From positions 3,429,001-3,493,000 of the forward strand of contig NZ_CP110973.1 of the NCBI RefSeq assembly GCF_026248825.1: a DNA stretch of 64,000 nucleotides, written 5' to 3'. The notes beneath the pieces are model-generated. The model made no database searches and was not told the origin of the DNA. It saw only the letters and a list, made by a program, of their open reading frames with translations. The DNA comes from Larkinella insperata (GTDB lineage Bacteria > Bacteroidota > Bacteroidia > Cytophagales > Spirosomataceae). The translations under genes were made by a program, and so were the position numbers. Positions 6,948 to 15,717 of the stretch are shown here, one piece after another (positions within the stretch are counted from its first letter, which is position 1; every line of letters begins with the position of its first letter).

Positions 6948-9737
6948 ATGAAGTTTTCAGATCCGTTTAAAATATTGTCACCCAACGAAAGGTGGGCACC
7001 GACACAAAGCCAATTGGACGCTTTTCAGAACGCCTATGAAAAGTTGTTGCCGCCTTTGGTTTATAAAATCAGACTCGCCGTTGCAAAATGGCGTGACGAC
7101 AATTATATAGGTGCATCCGATACTACAAAATCACTTTTGAATTTTTGGTTTAATGAAGAGCATTTAATCGGACAGACCAAATTCAGTTTTTTCTTTTCTC
7201 AACGGGAAGCGATTGAGTCCATTGTTTATCTGTATGAAATAGCCAATGCAAAGGACAAATACGAATTGATGAAATTTGACTCATCAGGTCGTATCAGCAC
7301 GGGTATGTTTGACGAAAATTGGACCCGTTATGTAGTGAAAATGGCGACTGGTGCGGGTAAGACGAAAGTTATGGGTTTGACTTTGGTTTGGTCATACTTT
7401 CACAAACTCTATGAAGCCGACAGCACATTGTCACAAGACTTTTTGGTGATTGCACCCAATATAATTGTATTAAATCGTTTGAGAAAAGATTTTGATGGAC
7501 TGAAAATGTTTTTTGACGAGCCATTCATTCCTGATAATGGCTTTGACGACAAAGACTGGAAAAACGATTTTCAATTAACACTTCACATTCAGGACGACCT
7601 TAAACCTATTACAGAATCGGGTAATATTTTCCTGACCAATATTCACCGAGTATTCTTCAATGAAGACCCTGAACAGAGTTTTGAAACAACCTTTTTGGGT
7701 GTGAAGCCAAAACCTGATGCGGACAAATCAAAAGGCTTAGACCTTGGCAAAATTTTAAGAAGCGATAAAGTTAAAAATCTGGTTGTGTTGAATGATGAAG
7801 CCCATCACATTCACGATAGTTCATTGGCTTGGTTCAAAAGCATAGAAGATATTAATAACAAAATCAAACTGAAAACTGGCAATGGAATCAGTTTACAGGC
7901 TGACTATACAGCAACACCCAGACATAACAACGGAGCAATATTCGTTCAGACCATTTGCGATTATCCGTTGGTAGAAGCTATAAAACACAACGTTGTAAAG
8001 TCGCCTGTTCTGCCTGACGAAGCTTCAAGGCAAAAAATCCAGGAAAAAGACAGCAACGATTTTGTTGAGCGATACCGTGATTACATTCATTTGGGCTATT
8101 TGGAATGGGAACAACAATATGAAGAACTTAAAAATCATAAAACCCCAATATTGTTCATTATGACAATGAACACTAAAGAAGCCGACCATGCGGCAGCTTT
8201 TTTGGAAGCCAATTACCCGAAAATGAGAAATTCAGTGTTGACCATTCACACCAATACATCAGGTGAAATCAAAGAATCAGCATCAAGCAAAAAGGACAAA
8301 GAAGAATTAGAGAAATTACGCAAGGCAGCAGACGACATAGACAAAGACCATTCTCCTTACAAAGCTGTTGTTTCGGTTTTAATGCTCCGTGAAGGCTGGG
8401 ACGTTAGAAATGTTGCCACCATTGTAGGACTTCGCCCTTATGGTGCAGATTCAAAAGTTTTACCCGAACAGACCATAGGTCGTGGATTGAGAAAAATGTT
8501 TTCACTTGAAACACCAGAAAAATTGGTAATCGTTGGAACGCCTAAGTTTTTGGAATTTGTAGAAGAACTGAAAACCGAAGGCGTTGAATTCCAATACAGC
8601 CCAATGGGTAAGGGAACAAAAGGCAAATCGCCAATTATTGTGGAGGTGGATAAAGAGAATCCAGACAAAGATTTGGACAAATTAGACATTCCCATTCCAC
8701 AAATGAGTCCAAGAATTTACCGTGAGTTTAAGAATTTGGAATTCATTGATGTGAGCAAGTTCCAAAACGAAAAAGTTCCGATAAAAAAATTCAGTTCAGA
8801 CGAATTGAAAGAGATTGTATTTAATGACATTGAAGGTAATCTTTCTCACAAAACCATTTTCAAAGACACTGTTCCCGACTATCGAAATGTAATCGGATTT
8901 TTCACTTCTTCTATTTTAAAAGATAGCCGACTGGTAAGTGGCTTCAGTATCCTTTATCCAAAAGTGGAAAGCTTCATCAAGTATCAACTTTTTACCAATG
9001 AAGTTGAATTGAGCGACCCACAAACATTAAGAAACCTTTCGGAAGTAAAACCAAAAGAAGTTTTACGAGCTACTTTCAAAAAAGCTATTGATGACCTGAC
9101 TGTTACCGACAAAGGAACCGCAGAAGTGAAAAACTACATATCGCTGAAACTGACAAAACCGAAGGTTGCCGAAAACCAGCCTTTCCTTGTTCCGAAAAAA
9201 TCGGTATTCAACAAAATCATTGGTGATAGTCCGTTTGAAATGGAAGTGGCATCATTTCTTGAAAATCGTTTTTCAGATGTAATTGCCTATGCCAAAAACA
9301 CAATGGGCGAAGGTGGGATAAATTTCAAAATTGAATATCAAGCACAAGACGGAAATATTCGCGAATATTTCCCTGACTTCTTTGTAAAAACAGGAGCTAA
9401 TACTTTTTACATTCTTGAAACTAAAGGCAGAGAAGATTTAGATGACTTATTAAAAATTAAACGCTTGTTAACTTGGTGTAAAGACATCAACAATGTACAA
9501 AGTGAATACACTTACAACTCTGTGTATGTAAAGCAGGAAAAATGGGATGACTTGAAGAACAATCTGAAATCATTTAAGGACCTTGTTTCTGTGTTTTTCA
9601 TAAAGGATTTCGGCAAGAAACTTTCTAAAGAAGAAGCCATTCAACTCATTAAAAAAGGTGCTGATGTATCAAGCTTTGGCGACCCGATAGAATGGCAAAA
9701 GAAAGACAGAACGGAGCGTAAAATCAATGGGCTATGA
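6948..9737 (+). CDS. Type III-like restriction enzyme Res subunit (helicase plus nuclease)
   Basis: A 929-aa DEAD/DEAH-box translocase-nuclease. Walker A is MATGAGKTK (residues 132-140), motif II is DEAH (283-286), motif III-like DYTATPRHN follows, and the helicase C-terminal motifs include MLREGWDVRNV and EQTIGRGLR. Near the C-terminus a PD-(D/E)XK nuclease is visible: YFPDFF (Asp810) and ILETKG (Glu824, Lys826). This is the layout of type III Res subunits, which cut after ATP-driven long-range communication between unmodified sites. It is the first gene of a coupled operon: its TGA overlaps the ATG of the PIN gene. It is much AT-richer than the preceding replication module, so it was probably acquired separately. 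Confidence 0.88.
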   Translation: MKFSDPFKILSPNERWAPTQSQLDAFQNAYEKLLPPLVYKIRLAVAKWRDDNYIGASDTTKSLLNFWFNEEHLIGQTKFSFFFSQREAIESIVYLYEIANAKDKYELMKFDSSGRISTGMFDENWTRYVVKMATGAGKTKVMGLTLVWSYFHKLYEADSTLSQDFLVIAPNIIVLNRLRKDFDGLKMFFDEPFIPDNGFDDKDWKNDFQLTLHIQDDLKPITESGNIFLTNIHRVFFNEDPEQSFETTFLGVKPKPDADKSKGLDLGKILRSDKVKNLVVLNDEAHHIHDSSLAWFKSIEDINNKIKLKTGNGISLQADYTATPRHNNGAIFVQTICDYPLVEAIKHNVVKSPVLPDEASRQKIQEKDSNDFVERYRDYIHLGYLEWEQQYEELKNHKTPILFIMTMNTKEADHAAAFLEANYPKMRNSVLTIHTNTSGEIKESASSKKDKEELEKLRKAADDIDKDHSPYKAVVSVLMLREGWDVRNVATIVGLRPYGADSKVLPEQTIGRGLRKMFSLETPEKLVIVGTPKFLEFVEELKTEGVEFQYSPMGKGTKGKSPIIVEVDKENPDKDLDKLDIPIPQMSPRIYREFKNLEFIDVSKFQNEKVPIKKFSSDELKEIVFNDIEGNLSHKTIFKDTVPDYRNVIGFFTSSILKDSRLVSGFSILYPKVESFIKYQLFTNEVELSDPQTLRNLSEVKPKEVLRATFKKAIDDLTVTDKGTAEVKNYISLKLTKPKVAENQPFLVPKKSVFNKIIGDSPFEMEVASFLENRFSDVIAYAKNTMGEGGINFKIEYQAQDGNIREYFPDFFVKTGANTFYILETKGREDLDDLLKIKRLLTWCKDINNVQSEYTYNSVYVKQEKWDDLKNNLKSFKDLVSVFFIKDFGKKLSKEEAIQLIKKGADVSSFGDPIEWQKKDRTERKINGL

Positions 9738-10099
9738 GACTGATAGATAGCAATATATTGATTTACGCTGCAAAGCTTGAATATACAGTATTAAAGGAAT
9801 TGTTGGAGCAAGACGACTTAGCTGTTTCTGAATTGACCAAACTTGAAGTATTGGGCTATCACGGTTTGACTGATGAAGCCGAAGAATATTTTAATGCTGT
9901 TTTTTCATTGGTTACAATTTTACCTATTACAAGTACCGTAATTAACAGAGCCACGGAATTAAGGCAACAGCGGAACATGAAATCCGCTGATGCAATTATA
10001 GCTGCAACATCTTTATTGCACTGCACTGAACTAATCACAAGGAATACGGGTGATTTTGACCACATTCCTGACTTAATTATAAATAATCCAATTGATTAA
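9734..10099 (+). CDS. PIN-domain protein (VapC-like RNase) between res and mod
   Basis: A 121-aa single PIN domain. All four acidic positions are present: Asp5 (MRLIDSNILIY), Glu38 (TKLEVLG), Asp86 (KSADAIIA) and Asp107 (RNTGDF). VapC-type PIN proteins are Mg-dependent endoribonucleases, normally held by a cognate antitoxin encoded just upstream. Here no antitoxin frame exists: the gene starts inside the end of res (ATGA overlap) and its TAA overlaps the ATG of mod (TAATG). Translation of all three is therefore probably coupled. A link between PIN activity and the state of the restriction system is an inference. Confidence 0.85.
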   Translation: MRLIDSNILIYAAKLEYTVLKELLEQDDLAVSELTKLEVLGYHGLTDEAEEYFNAVFSLVTILPITSTVINRATELRQQRNMKSADAIIAATSLLHCTELITRNTGDFDHIPDLIINNPID

Positions 10100-12168
10100 T
10101 GAACTTGAACGATAACGATAAAGGCAGAATCATTGAGCTAATAAAGGCAGGAGAAAAACTGCCTAAGGAGTACATCTACAAACTTTTTTCAGATGAAGAA
10201 GATGTATTCCTATTTTGGAACGGAAGGAAAGAAGATGTTACCAATGTAGCTCTACCCTTTCATAGTATCGAGCATATTGACGAGCCACGCAGAGAAGAAA
10301 AAAAGGTGGGTGATATGTTTGAAATGTTTGACACTCGTGGACGACAACTCAAAGGCTGGACAAACAAACTGATTTGGGGAGATAACAAACTCATCCTATC
10401 ATCTTTGGCGAATGGACCAATCAGAGAAGAAATTGAAAAGCAAGGGGGCATCAAACTAATTTACATTGATCCACCTTTTGCCGTAGGTGCTGATTTTGGT
10501 TTTGAAATTGAAATAGGCGGAGAAAAAGCAGAAAAAAAACAAAGTATAATTGAAGAAATTGCGTACCGGGATACTTGGGGCAAAGGGATTTCATCCTATT
10601 TGTCAATGATGTATGAGCGATTGAAATTGATGCATACTTTATTGGCAGAAGATGGAAGTATTTATGTGCATTGTGATTGGAGGATGTCCAGTTATTTAAA
10701 AATTATCTGTGATGACATATTTGGTGTTGAATCCTTCATAAATGAGATTGCTTGGCATTACAAAAGGTGGCCCTCAAAAAGCCGCAACTTCCAGAAAATG
10801 CATGATATTATACATCTTTATGGGAAATCCGATAAAAGAATTTTCAATGTTCAATTACAAGAGCTCACAGAAGGTACTAACAAAAGATGGCAAGGAAAGA
10901 AAAGCAAAGTAGAGTTTTTGAATGGAATTAGACAAGTTACTCAAATGACAGAGGAGCAATCGGAAGGCACACCACAAGATGATGTTTGGGATATTCCAGT
11001 TGTAAACAGTCAAGCTATTGAACGATTAGATTATCCTACCCAAAAACCCGAAGCACTTTTAGAACGCATTATTAAAGCAAGCAGTAATAAAGGTGATTTA
11101 GTAGCAGACTTTTTCTGTGGCAGTGGAACCACGGCAGCAGTGGCAGAAAAGCTGGGCAGAAAGTGGATAACTACTGATTTAGGTCGTTTCTCTGTCCACA
11201 CGGCCCGTAAACGTCTAATTGGTGTGCAGCGTGAATTGCAGGCCAGCGGAAAAAATTTCAGAGCATTCGAAATTCTCAACTTAGGCAAGTATGAGCGACA
11301 GTTCTTTATGGACGACCTGAGCAATGGGAAGCGAAAAGCCAAAGAAGCTTTGTATGTAGACTTGATTTTGGAAGCCTATAAAGCCAAACGAATAGACGGG
11401 CATACTGCTTTGCACGGTCAAAAAACAGGCCGGTTTATTCATGTTGGCCCTCTAGATGTTCCGGTTACTCAAAGCCGTTTGGCGGAGATTTTTGCAGAAT
11501 GCCGCAAAAATCTCTATACACAGGTTGATGTATTGGGCTTTGAGTTTGAAATGGGCTTAACACCACAATTTATTCAGGATCTCAAGGAAAAAGGCGTTGC
11601 AATTACGCTCAAATACATTCCTAAGGATGTGTTTGACAAACGAGCAGTTGAAAAAGGTCAGGTGAAATTCTTTGATGTAGCGTATTTGAACACTAAAGAG
11701 AAAATTAACGGAGAATCTATCACCATTGAACTTACCGACTTTGTTACCCACTACACCCAAGATGACATTGAAGAATTGCAAAAGTCAGAGAGACCGGTTA
11801 GCAAAGTAGTCATTGAAGATGGTCAAATCATCAAAGTAGAGAAAGACAAAAGCGGCATCATAAACCGGACACTACTTACTGAAAACTGGTATGACTGGAT
11901 TGACTATTGGGCAATTGACTTTAACTACGAAGACAAGAAAGAAATCATCAAAGTAAAAAACGAAGAGGGCGAAACCGAAGAACACTGGACAGGCAATTAC
12001 CTGTTTGAAAATGAGTGGCAGAGTTTCCGCACCAAGAAGAATCCAAAGCTTGAATTCACAAGTATTGCTTACAAATACAAGAAAGCAGGTAAATACAAGG
12101 TAATGGTAAAGGTGGTGGACATCTTGGGAATTGATACTAGTAAAATAGTTGAAGTGAACATTAAATAG
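10099..12168 (+). CDS. Type III-like DNA methyltransferase Mod subunit
   Basis: A 689-aa beta-class N6-adenine methyltransferase. The catalytic motif IV is DPPF (residues 124-127) and the SAM-binding motif FCGSGTT (339-345) follows it, the order expected of type III Mod and other beta-class enzymes. YPTQKPEALLERII is the usual strand/helix just before the SAM site. The long middle and C-terminal region probably holds target recognition and the Res contact; the last 60 residues look like a small PKD/Ig-like beta domain (KAGKYKVMVKVVDILG). It is the last gene of the res-PIN-mod operon; res comes first, the reverse of the classical mod-res order. Confidence 0.88.
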   Translation: MNLNDNDKGRIIELIKAGEKLPKEYIYKLFSDEEDVFLFWNGRKEDVTNVALPFHSIEHIDEPRREEKKVGDMFEMFDTRGRQLKGWTNKLIWGDNKLILSSLANGPIREEIEKQGGIKLIYIDPPFAVGADFGFEIEIGGEKAEKKQSIIEEIAYRDTWGKGISSYLSMMYERLKLMHTLLAEDGSIYVHCDWRMSSYLKIICDDIFGVESFINEIAWHYKRWPSKSRNFQKMHDIIHLYGKSDKRIFNVQLQELTEGTNKRWQGKKSKVEFLNGIRQVTQMTEEQSEGTPQDDVWDIPVVNSQAIERLDYPTQKPEALLERIIKASSNKGDLVADFFCGSGTTAAVAEKLGRKWITTDLGRFSVHTARKRLIGVQRELQASGKNFRAFEILNLGKYERQFFMDDLSNGKRKAKEALYVDLILEAYKAKRIDGHTALHGQKTGRFIHVGPLDVPVTQSRLAEIFAECRKNLYTQVDVLGFEFEMGLTPQFIQDLKEKGVAITLKYIPKDVFDKRAVEKGQVKFFDVAYLNTKEKINGESITIELTDFVTHYTQDDIEELQKSERPVSKVVIEDGQIIKVEKDKSGIINRTLLTENWYDWIDYWAIDFNYEDKKEIIKVKNEEGETEEHWTGNYLFENEWQSFRTKKNPKLEFTSIAYKYKKAGKYKVMVKVVDILGIDTSKIVEVNIK

Positions 12169-12348
12169 TAGACAAATGCTTTTAAAGGCTCATTTACAAA
12201 ACTGCATATTTCAAACCTCAAGTTAAATTTTTAAAATAGCTTCCATGCTTTCGCACGGAGTTATCACAAAGGACAGATAGCCACATGAAAAACAGAGGAG
12301 TAGCTGATAATTAGGTTCTTCCGCAATGGAGGTTAACAAGATTCTATA

Positions 12349-12370
12349 CAGTTTTTTAATTAAAAAACTG
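12349..12370. terminator. 22-bp perfect palindrome downstream of mod
   Basis: CAGTTTTTTAA/TTAAAAAACTG is a perfect palindrome without a loop, 180 nt after the mod stop and 85 nt before the next ATG. The AT-rich arms could act as a bidirectional terminator or a protein-binding site. Apart from this, 12169-12455 shows no gene. Confidence 0.4.
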
Positions 12371-12455
12371 TTGTTTTCTATTGAAAATTATTACCAAAAG
12401 TCCTTTCTGCGGGGTGTGAAACTGTTAACAGAAACCTTTATATACTTAACGACAA

Positions 12456-13232
12456 ATGACAAATAAAGAAAAGTCAACAATTCAAGAACAACTTGCCGCC
12501 TTATACCTTCGTCTAAATGGATATTTTACTACTGGTTACATAATTCATTCTGATGAAAAAGAAATTGAAGGTGAAATTGATATTGTAGCTGTACGTTTTC
12601 CATTACACAAACAAGATGACACAGAACATAACTCGTCAAACTTTCTAGAACTTTCTTCAAATATTGACATCATTATAGCAGAAGTGAAAAGCATAGGAAA
12701 ACCTTTACAATTCAACGACTGCTTAAAGCAAAGAGGTAGTCTTGAACCTCTGCAGAAGCTTCTTCGATGGACAGGCTTCTTCTCTGACAACAATATTGAC
12801 GATATAGCAATTGAGCTAAATATACTTGTTCAACCTGTAGAAAATTCGCAGCTAAAGAATTTTCGTTCAACAAAAGTTTTAGAAACAAATTTTGGAAATG
12901 TGAAAATTAGACCAATTCTTTTTAGTCCAGAACGTAATAATATAAACAATACAGATAAGTTTATAAATTGGACAGAAATCAATGATTTCATTTGGCTTTG
13001 CCTCTGCCCTGCGGATGTAAGGGCAAAATGCGGAACTCGTTACGATTTCACAGCTTGGGGGCAAGGTTTCAATGAAATAGTAAAAGCTTATAAAGACAGA
13101 CAAAGAAATCAGAAAAAATTCGCAACTATAACTGAATTATACCAGGATATTGAAAATTTGCGAAAAAAATATGGTATCTCTAAAGACGAGGCTGACTCAA
13201 TATCTGGGCTGACGGAAGTAATTGAGCATTAA
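12456..13232 (+). CDS. Putative PD-(D/E)XK nuclease-like protein
   Basis: A 258-aa soluble protein. The N-terminal 80 residues follow the restriction-endonuclease-like pattern: EQLAALYLRLNGYFTTGYI (helix), EIEGEIDIVAVRFP (Asp42) and DIIIAEVKS (Glu76, Lys78), that is, D-(33)-ExK. The C-terminal part is unassigned, with a short WLCLCPADVRAKCG segment. Proteins of this type often appear as accessory genes near defence loci; here it lies 288 nt after the restriction-modification operon with similar AT-rich composition. No partner ATPase is adjacent. The nuclease call rests on the motif pattern only. Confidence 0.6.
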   Translation: MTNKEKSTIQEQLAALYLRLNGYFTTGYIIHSDEKEIEGEIDIVAVRFPLHKQDDTEHNSSNFLELSSNIDIIIAEVKSIGKPLQFNDCLKQRGSLEPLQKLLRWTGFFSDNNIDDIAIELNILVQPVENSQLKNFRSTKVLETNFGNVKIRPILFSPERNNINNTDKFINWTEINDFIWLCLCPADVRAKCGTRYDFTAWGQGFNEIVKAYKDRQRNQKKFATITELYQDIENLRKKYGISKDEADSISGLTEVIEH

Positions 13233-13307
13233 CAATTCTATTGAACGGTAGCGCCGGGAATTCCTGCCTTTGACAATCCCTAAAACCGTATATTATCATT
13301 TAAAATG

Positions 13308-13326
13308 AAATACTTTTAAAGTATTT
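13308..13326. repeat. Short palindrome upstream of the small-gene block
   Basis: AAATACTTT-T-AAAGTATTT, a 9-bp perfect inverted repeat around one base, 79 nt before the ATG at 13405. Position and symmetry suit an operator for the downstream block; it could also close the nuclease transcript. Confidence 0.35.
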
Positions 13327-13404
13327 ATCTGTAATATACTGGCTCTCCGTTTAACTTCTTTCTTATCCTTATATTCTCTAAATTAGAGTAAAAATAGAAG
13401 GGTT

Positions 13405-13689
13405 ATGAAATTTGAAAAAGGACGCGAAAAAACCGGGGGTCGCAAGCTGGGAAGCACCAACCGAACCAGCACGGATTTAAAAAATCGGATAGCTACTCTT
13501 ATCGACAATCAGTTTGATTCGATTCAAGCTGATCTAGAATTGCTCGAACCAAAAGACCGAGTAATGGCTTACCTAAAATTTATCGAGTATGTATTGCCCA
13601 AACAGCGGGAACAGAAAATAGATCTATCCACGCTGACGGATGAGCAGATTGACGCGCTATTAGACAAGGCAATGGCTAAGCTAGATTAG
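13405..13689 (+). CDS. Small phage/mobile-element protein (KGxxKTGGRKxGS N-terminus)
   Basis: A 94-aa protein. Its basic N-terminus (KGREKTGGRKLGSTNRT) followed by two helices and the segment DRVMAYLKFIEYVLPKQ is a pattern I associate with short proteins in Bacteroidota prophages and elements, often near packaging genes; some are annotated as DUF5681-like or small-terminase-like. That role is not demonstrated. It ends 2 nt before the first of the array genes and is probably co-transcribed with them. Confidence 0.6.
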   Translation: MKFEKGREKTGGRKLGSTNRTSTDLKNRIATLIDNQFDSIQADLELLEPKDRVMAYLKFIEYVLPKQREQKIDLSTLTDEQIDALLDKAMAKLD

Positions 13690-13691
13690 GC

Positions 13692-13967
13692 ATGAGATTA
13701 GCACAGGTTAGCCGCTCGCAAAAAGTGAAGATTTTGCATGAATTGGTGAATGGGAGATCTGCCCCGATACGCAGCCTTTACCAGAACCGGATACGCGATT
13801 TCTCCAAAATGACGGATGCGGAAATAAAAGCAGAGCACGAACGAATCAGGAAAAAGATATATCGAGAAACCGGTATCATGCCTCCGCCTTTACCTGACTT
13901 CGAAGCAATGACTGATGAGGAACTAAGAGCACATGCAGGTAGATACCGCCATGCCATTGCTAACTAG
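13692..13967 (+). CDS. Array gene A: small paralogous island protein
   Basis: A 91-aa protein, first of six consecutive small genes sharing an N-terminal motif that I read as K-x-x-(L/I)-L-x-x-(L/F)-x-x-G, here QKVKILHELVNGR (residues 10-22), followed by IRSLYQNR. The rest is helical and charged, with two similar acidic stretches (MTDAEIKAEHERIR and MTDEELRAHAGRY), suggesting an internal repeat. No known family recognised. It follows the 94-aa gene by 2 nt and overlaps gene B. Confidence 0.6.
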   Translation: MRLAQVSRSQKVKILHELVNGRSAPIRSLYQNRIRDFSKMTDAEIKAEHERIRKKIYRETGIMPPPLPDFEAMTDEELRAHAGRYRHAIAN

Positions 13968-14202
13968 GTCCGAAAAGATTAAGCTGTTAGCTAGCGCATT
14001 GCAAGGCACGATGACGCCAAAGCAGATTTCTGATTTTCGCCAAAGCCAGGAACCCATCTATCTGACCTTAAATTTAGGCGATGAGGCCCGTCCACAGCTG
14101 CAAGACCCCGACCAGCCGACATTTCACATTGAAATCTATCGCGACGGCACTAGCAAGAGTTATGACCGTTACCCGGATGGACGAATCGTTTACCGTACGT
14201 AA
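13951..14202 (+). CDS. Array gene B: small paralogous island protein
   Basis: About 83 aa from the ATG at 13951, which puts the shared motif at the N-terminus as in its neighbours (EKIKLLASALQGT); a longer frame begins at 13933. The remainder is strand-rich (PIYLTLNLG, TFHIEIYRDG, SYDRYPDGRIVY) and unlike genes A or C. The start lies inside the end of gene A (17-nt overlap), so the two are translationally coupled. Unknown function. Confidence 0.55.
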   Translation: MPLLTRSEKIKLLASALQGTMTPKQISDFRQSQEPIYLTLNLGDEARPQLQDPDQPTFHIEIYRDGTSKSYDRYPDGRIVYRT

Positions 14203-14208
14203 CAGACT

Positions 14209-14691
14209 ATGAACCGGACCGAAAAACTAAAAGTCCTGGAGAACCTTTTGGAGGGAAACAATGAAAAGTTGAGAGAATTGCACTGTGAACGTCAGAAGAA
14301 GGCGATGCCATTTCTTGAGGTTTACGGGTTCGTTAACATTCACCAATGTTCTCCGCTTCTATTAGATGTGTTGGTGATACCAACCGCAAGTATCATAAAT
14401 CATAACCGAAAGGATTATATACCACTAAGGGACTGCTTACGCCGATTTGATGAAATTGATACGATCAAGTACCCTTGCTACCCTTATAGCGCTGTCGGGA
14501 GTATCGATATTGATGATTATAGGTTCGATGCGGCAGTATTAGATTCTATTCAGATCCGCTATCGTAATTATTCAAACCGCTACCTGAAAGGCGGCACTGT
14601 CGCTGACCTCCGCCTTTATTTTAATCAAAGTGCATCAGCCTTTGATTTGTACCCTTTGCTTCTGCTTTCCTTTGAATCGAACCCTTCTTGA
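14209..14691 (+). CDS. Array gene C: small paralogous island protein, largest member
   Basis: A 160-aa protein. The shared motif is EKLKVLENLLEGN (residues 5-17) followed by KLRELHCER. The C-terminal 120 residues form an unrelated, probably mixed alpha/beta domain with many Tyr and Asp (IDIDDYRFDAAVLDSIQIRY) and no recognisable active site. It starts 6 nt after gene B. Unknown function. Confidence 0.55.
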   Translation: MNRTEKLKVLENLLEGNNEKLRELHCERQKKAMPFLEVYGFVNIHQCSPLLLDVLVIPTASIINHNRKDYIPLRDCLRRFDEIDTIKYPCYPYSAVGSIDIDDYRFDAAVLDSIQIRYRNYSNRYLKGGTVADLRLYFNQSASAFDLYPLLLLSFESNPS

Positions 14692-14723
14692 TAAGACTGA
14701 TCAGCCAGACAAAAGAGCATTGT

Positions 14724-14978
14724 ATGAAACGAGTTGAAAAGATTACCCTTCTTTCAAAGTTGATAAATGGGAGACCAAGCCAGCAAGCTATAAAACAGCT
14801 AAGGGAAGAAAAGCGCGACGCCTGGTTTATGGTCGTTACAGATGGAAGAGACCCGGAACCAACGGATTGGGTTGAGGTCCGGCCACGGCATGGAGGGAGC
14901 GTCAAAAAGATACTCTATAGAGATTTTGTAAACGATCCAATTTACTACGGCTGTAGCTGTATTGTCTTAGACATTTAA
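14724..14978 (+). CDS. Array gene D: small paralogous island protein
   Basis: About 84 aa from the ATG at 14724; an in-frame Met at 14688 would add 12 residues and overlap gene C, but only the inner start places the shared motif (EKITLLSKLINGR) at the same distance from the N-terminus as in the other copies. IKQLREEK follows. The tail is short, strand-like and ends in a small Cys/Gly/Tyr-rich stretch (YYGCSCIVLDI). Unknown function. Confidence 0.55.
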   Translation: MKRVEKITLLSKLINGRPSQQAIKQLREEKRDAWFMVVTDGRDPEPTDWVEVRPRHGGSVKKILYRDFVNDPIYYGCSCIVLDI

Positions 14979-14980
14979 CC

Positions 14981-15163
14981 ATGAAGCAACCGGACAAACG
15001 TGCTTTGTTAAGCCAGCTTTTACAAGGACAGACAAATGGCTTATGGGCTTTAAAGGAGGAACAGCGACGTATTACCGGGATTGTAATCGTTGACCGGATG
15101 CCTGATGAGTTGAGCGCTGAACCTGTTCAAGCAAGCTATACCCCCTTAGAAGTGGAACCATGA
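14981..15163 (+). CDS. Array gene E: small paralogous island protein, shortest clear member
   Basis: A 60-aa protein, almost only the shared N-terminal unit: DKRALLSQLLQGQ then LWALKEEQ, followed by a short strand (GIVIVDRMP). It starts 2 nt after gene D. Its small size suggests the N-terminal helical unit can exist alone. Its TGA overlaps the ATG of a 28-codon frame. Confidence 0.5.
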   Translation: MKQPDKRALLSQLLQGQTNGLWALKEEQRRITGIVIVDRMPDELSAEPVQASYTPLEVEP

Positions 15164-15246
15164 TAACAGAGCTACTTACCTACAGCGAAATCTTGGCAAA
15201 AACAGAAAGCATATTAATTCTCATACCGGATAACTATCGAGATTAA
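15160..15246 (+). CDS. Possible 28-aa peptide in the array
   Basis: An open frame from an ATG that overlaps the stop of array gene E (ATGA), ending 4 nt before gene F. The peptide has a hydrophobic middle (ESILILIP). It may be real because of the tight packing, or a decayed array member; nothing else supports it. Confidence 0.25.
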   Translation: MITELLTYSEILAKTESILILIPDNYRD

Positions 15247-15250
15247 CCCC

Positions 15251-15574
15251 ATGAACTACGCTAAGATCAACAGTAAACGCCAACTCCTTGCAGATTTCTT
15301 TATAGGTAGAACAGAGTCATTACAGGCATACAAAGACAAACAGGAGCAAATTCAGTCTCCTTACCGCTGGGCGGTTTACAATACTGTAGAAGCGGTAAAA
15401 TATCTGATTACTTTGGATGGCACCCGTAAGCCAATGACTGATGAAGAGTTTGATCAGGTACCCACTGTATCTAAATTCATATTGGTTGATTATGCGACAG
15501 GGGCAAGAGTTTCGGCTTTAAAGGAGCTTCAAGATAATTTCCCTCCTGATATGTTCAATGAAGTTTGTGTGTGA
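15251..15574 (+). CDS. Array gene F: small paralogous island protein
   Basis: A 107-aa protein. The shared motif is KRQLLADFFIGR (residues 9-20), followed by LQAYKDKQ. The C-terminal 70 residues differ from all other members (RWAVYNTVEAVKYLITLDG, MTDEEFDQVPTV, FILVDYATGARVSAL). Last gene of the array, 143 nt before the cyclase-like gene. Unknown function. Confidence 0.55.
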   Translation: MNYAKINSKRQLLADFFIGRTESLQAYKDKQEQIQSPYRWAVYNTVEAVKYLITLDGTRKPMTDEEFDQVPTVSKFILVDYATGARVSALKELQDNFPPDMFNEVCV

Positions 15575-15717
15575 TTTTTTAGCCCTTCCGGTATATATAC
15601 ACTCGGTTACAACTTAAGAGCTAATTATTACACTTTTAATGACTTGTATTGAGGAGATGAAGTATAACCAACCTTTTATAAGTTAAGATTAATAAGCAAA
15701 ATTAAACTGCAAAAAAT

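Noticed and set aside
13405..15574. Reading the small-gene block as a complete prophage packaging module
   Set aside because: Only the first gene resembles a phage-type small protein; there is no large terminase, portal or capsid gene.
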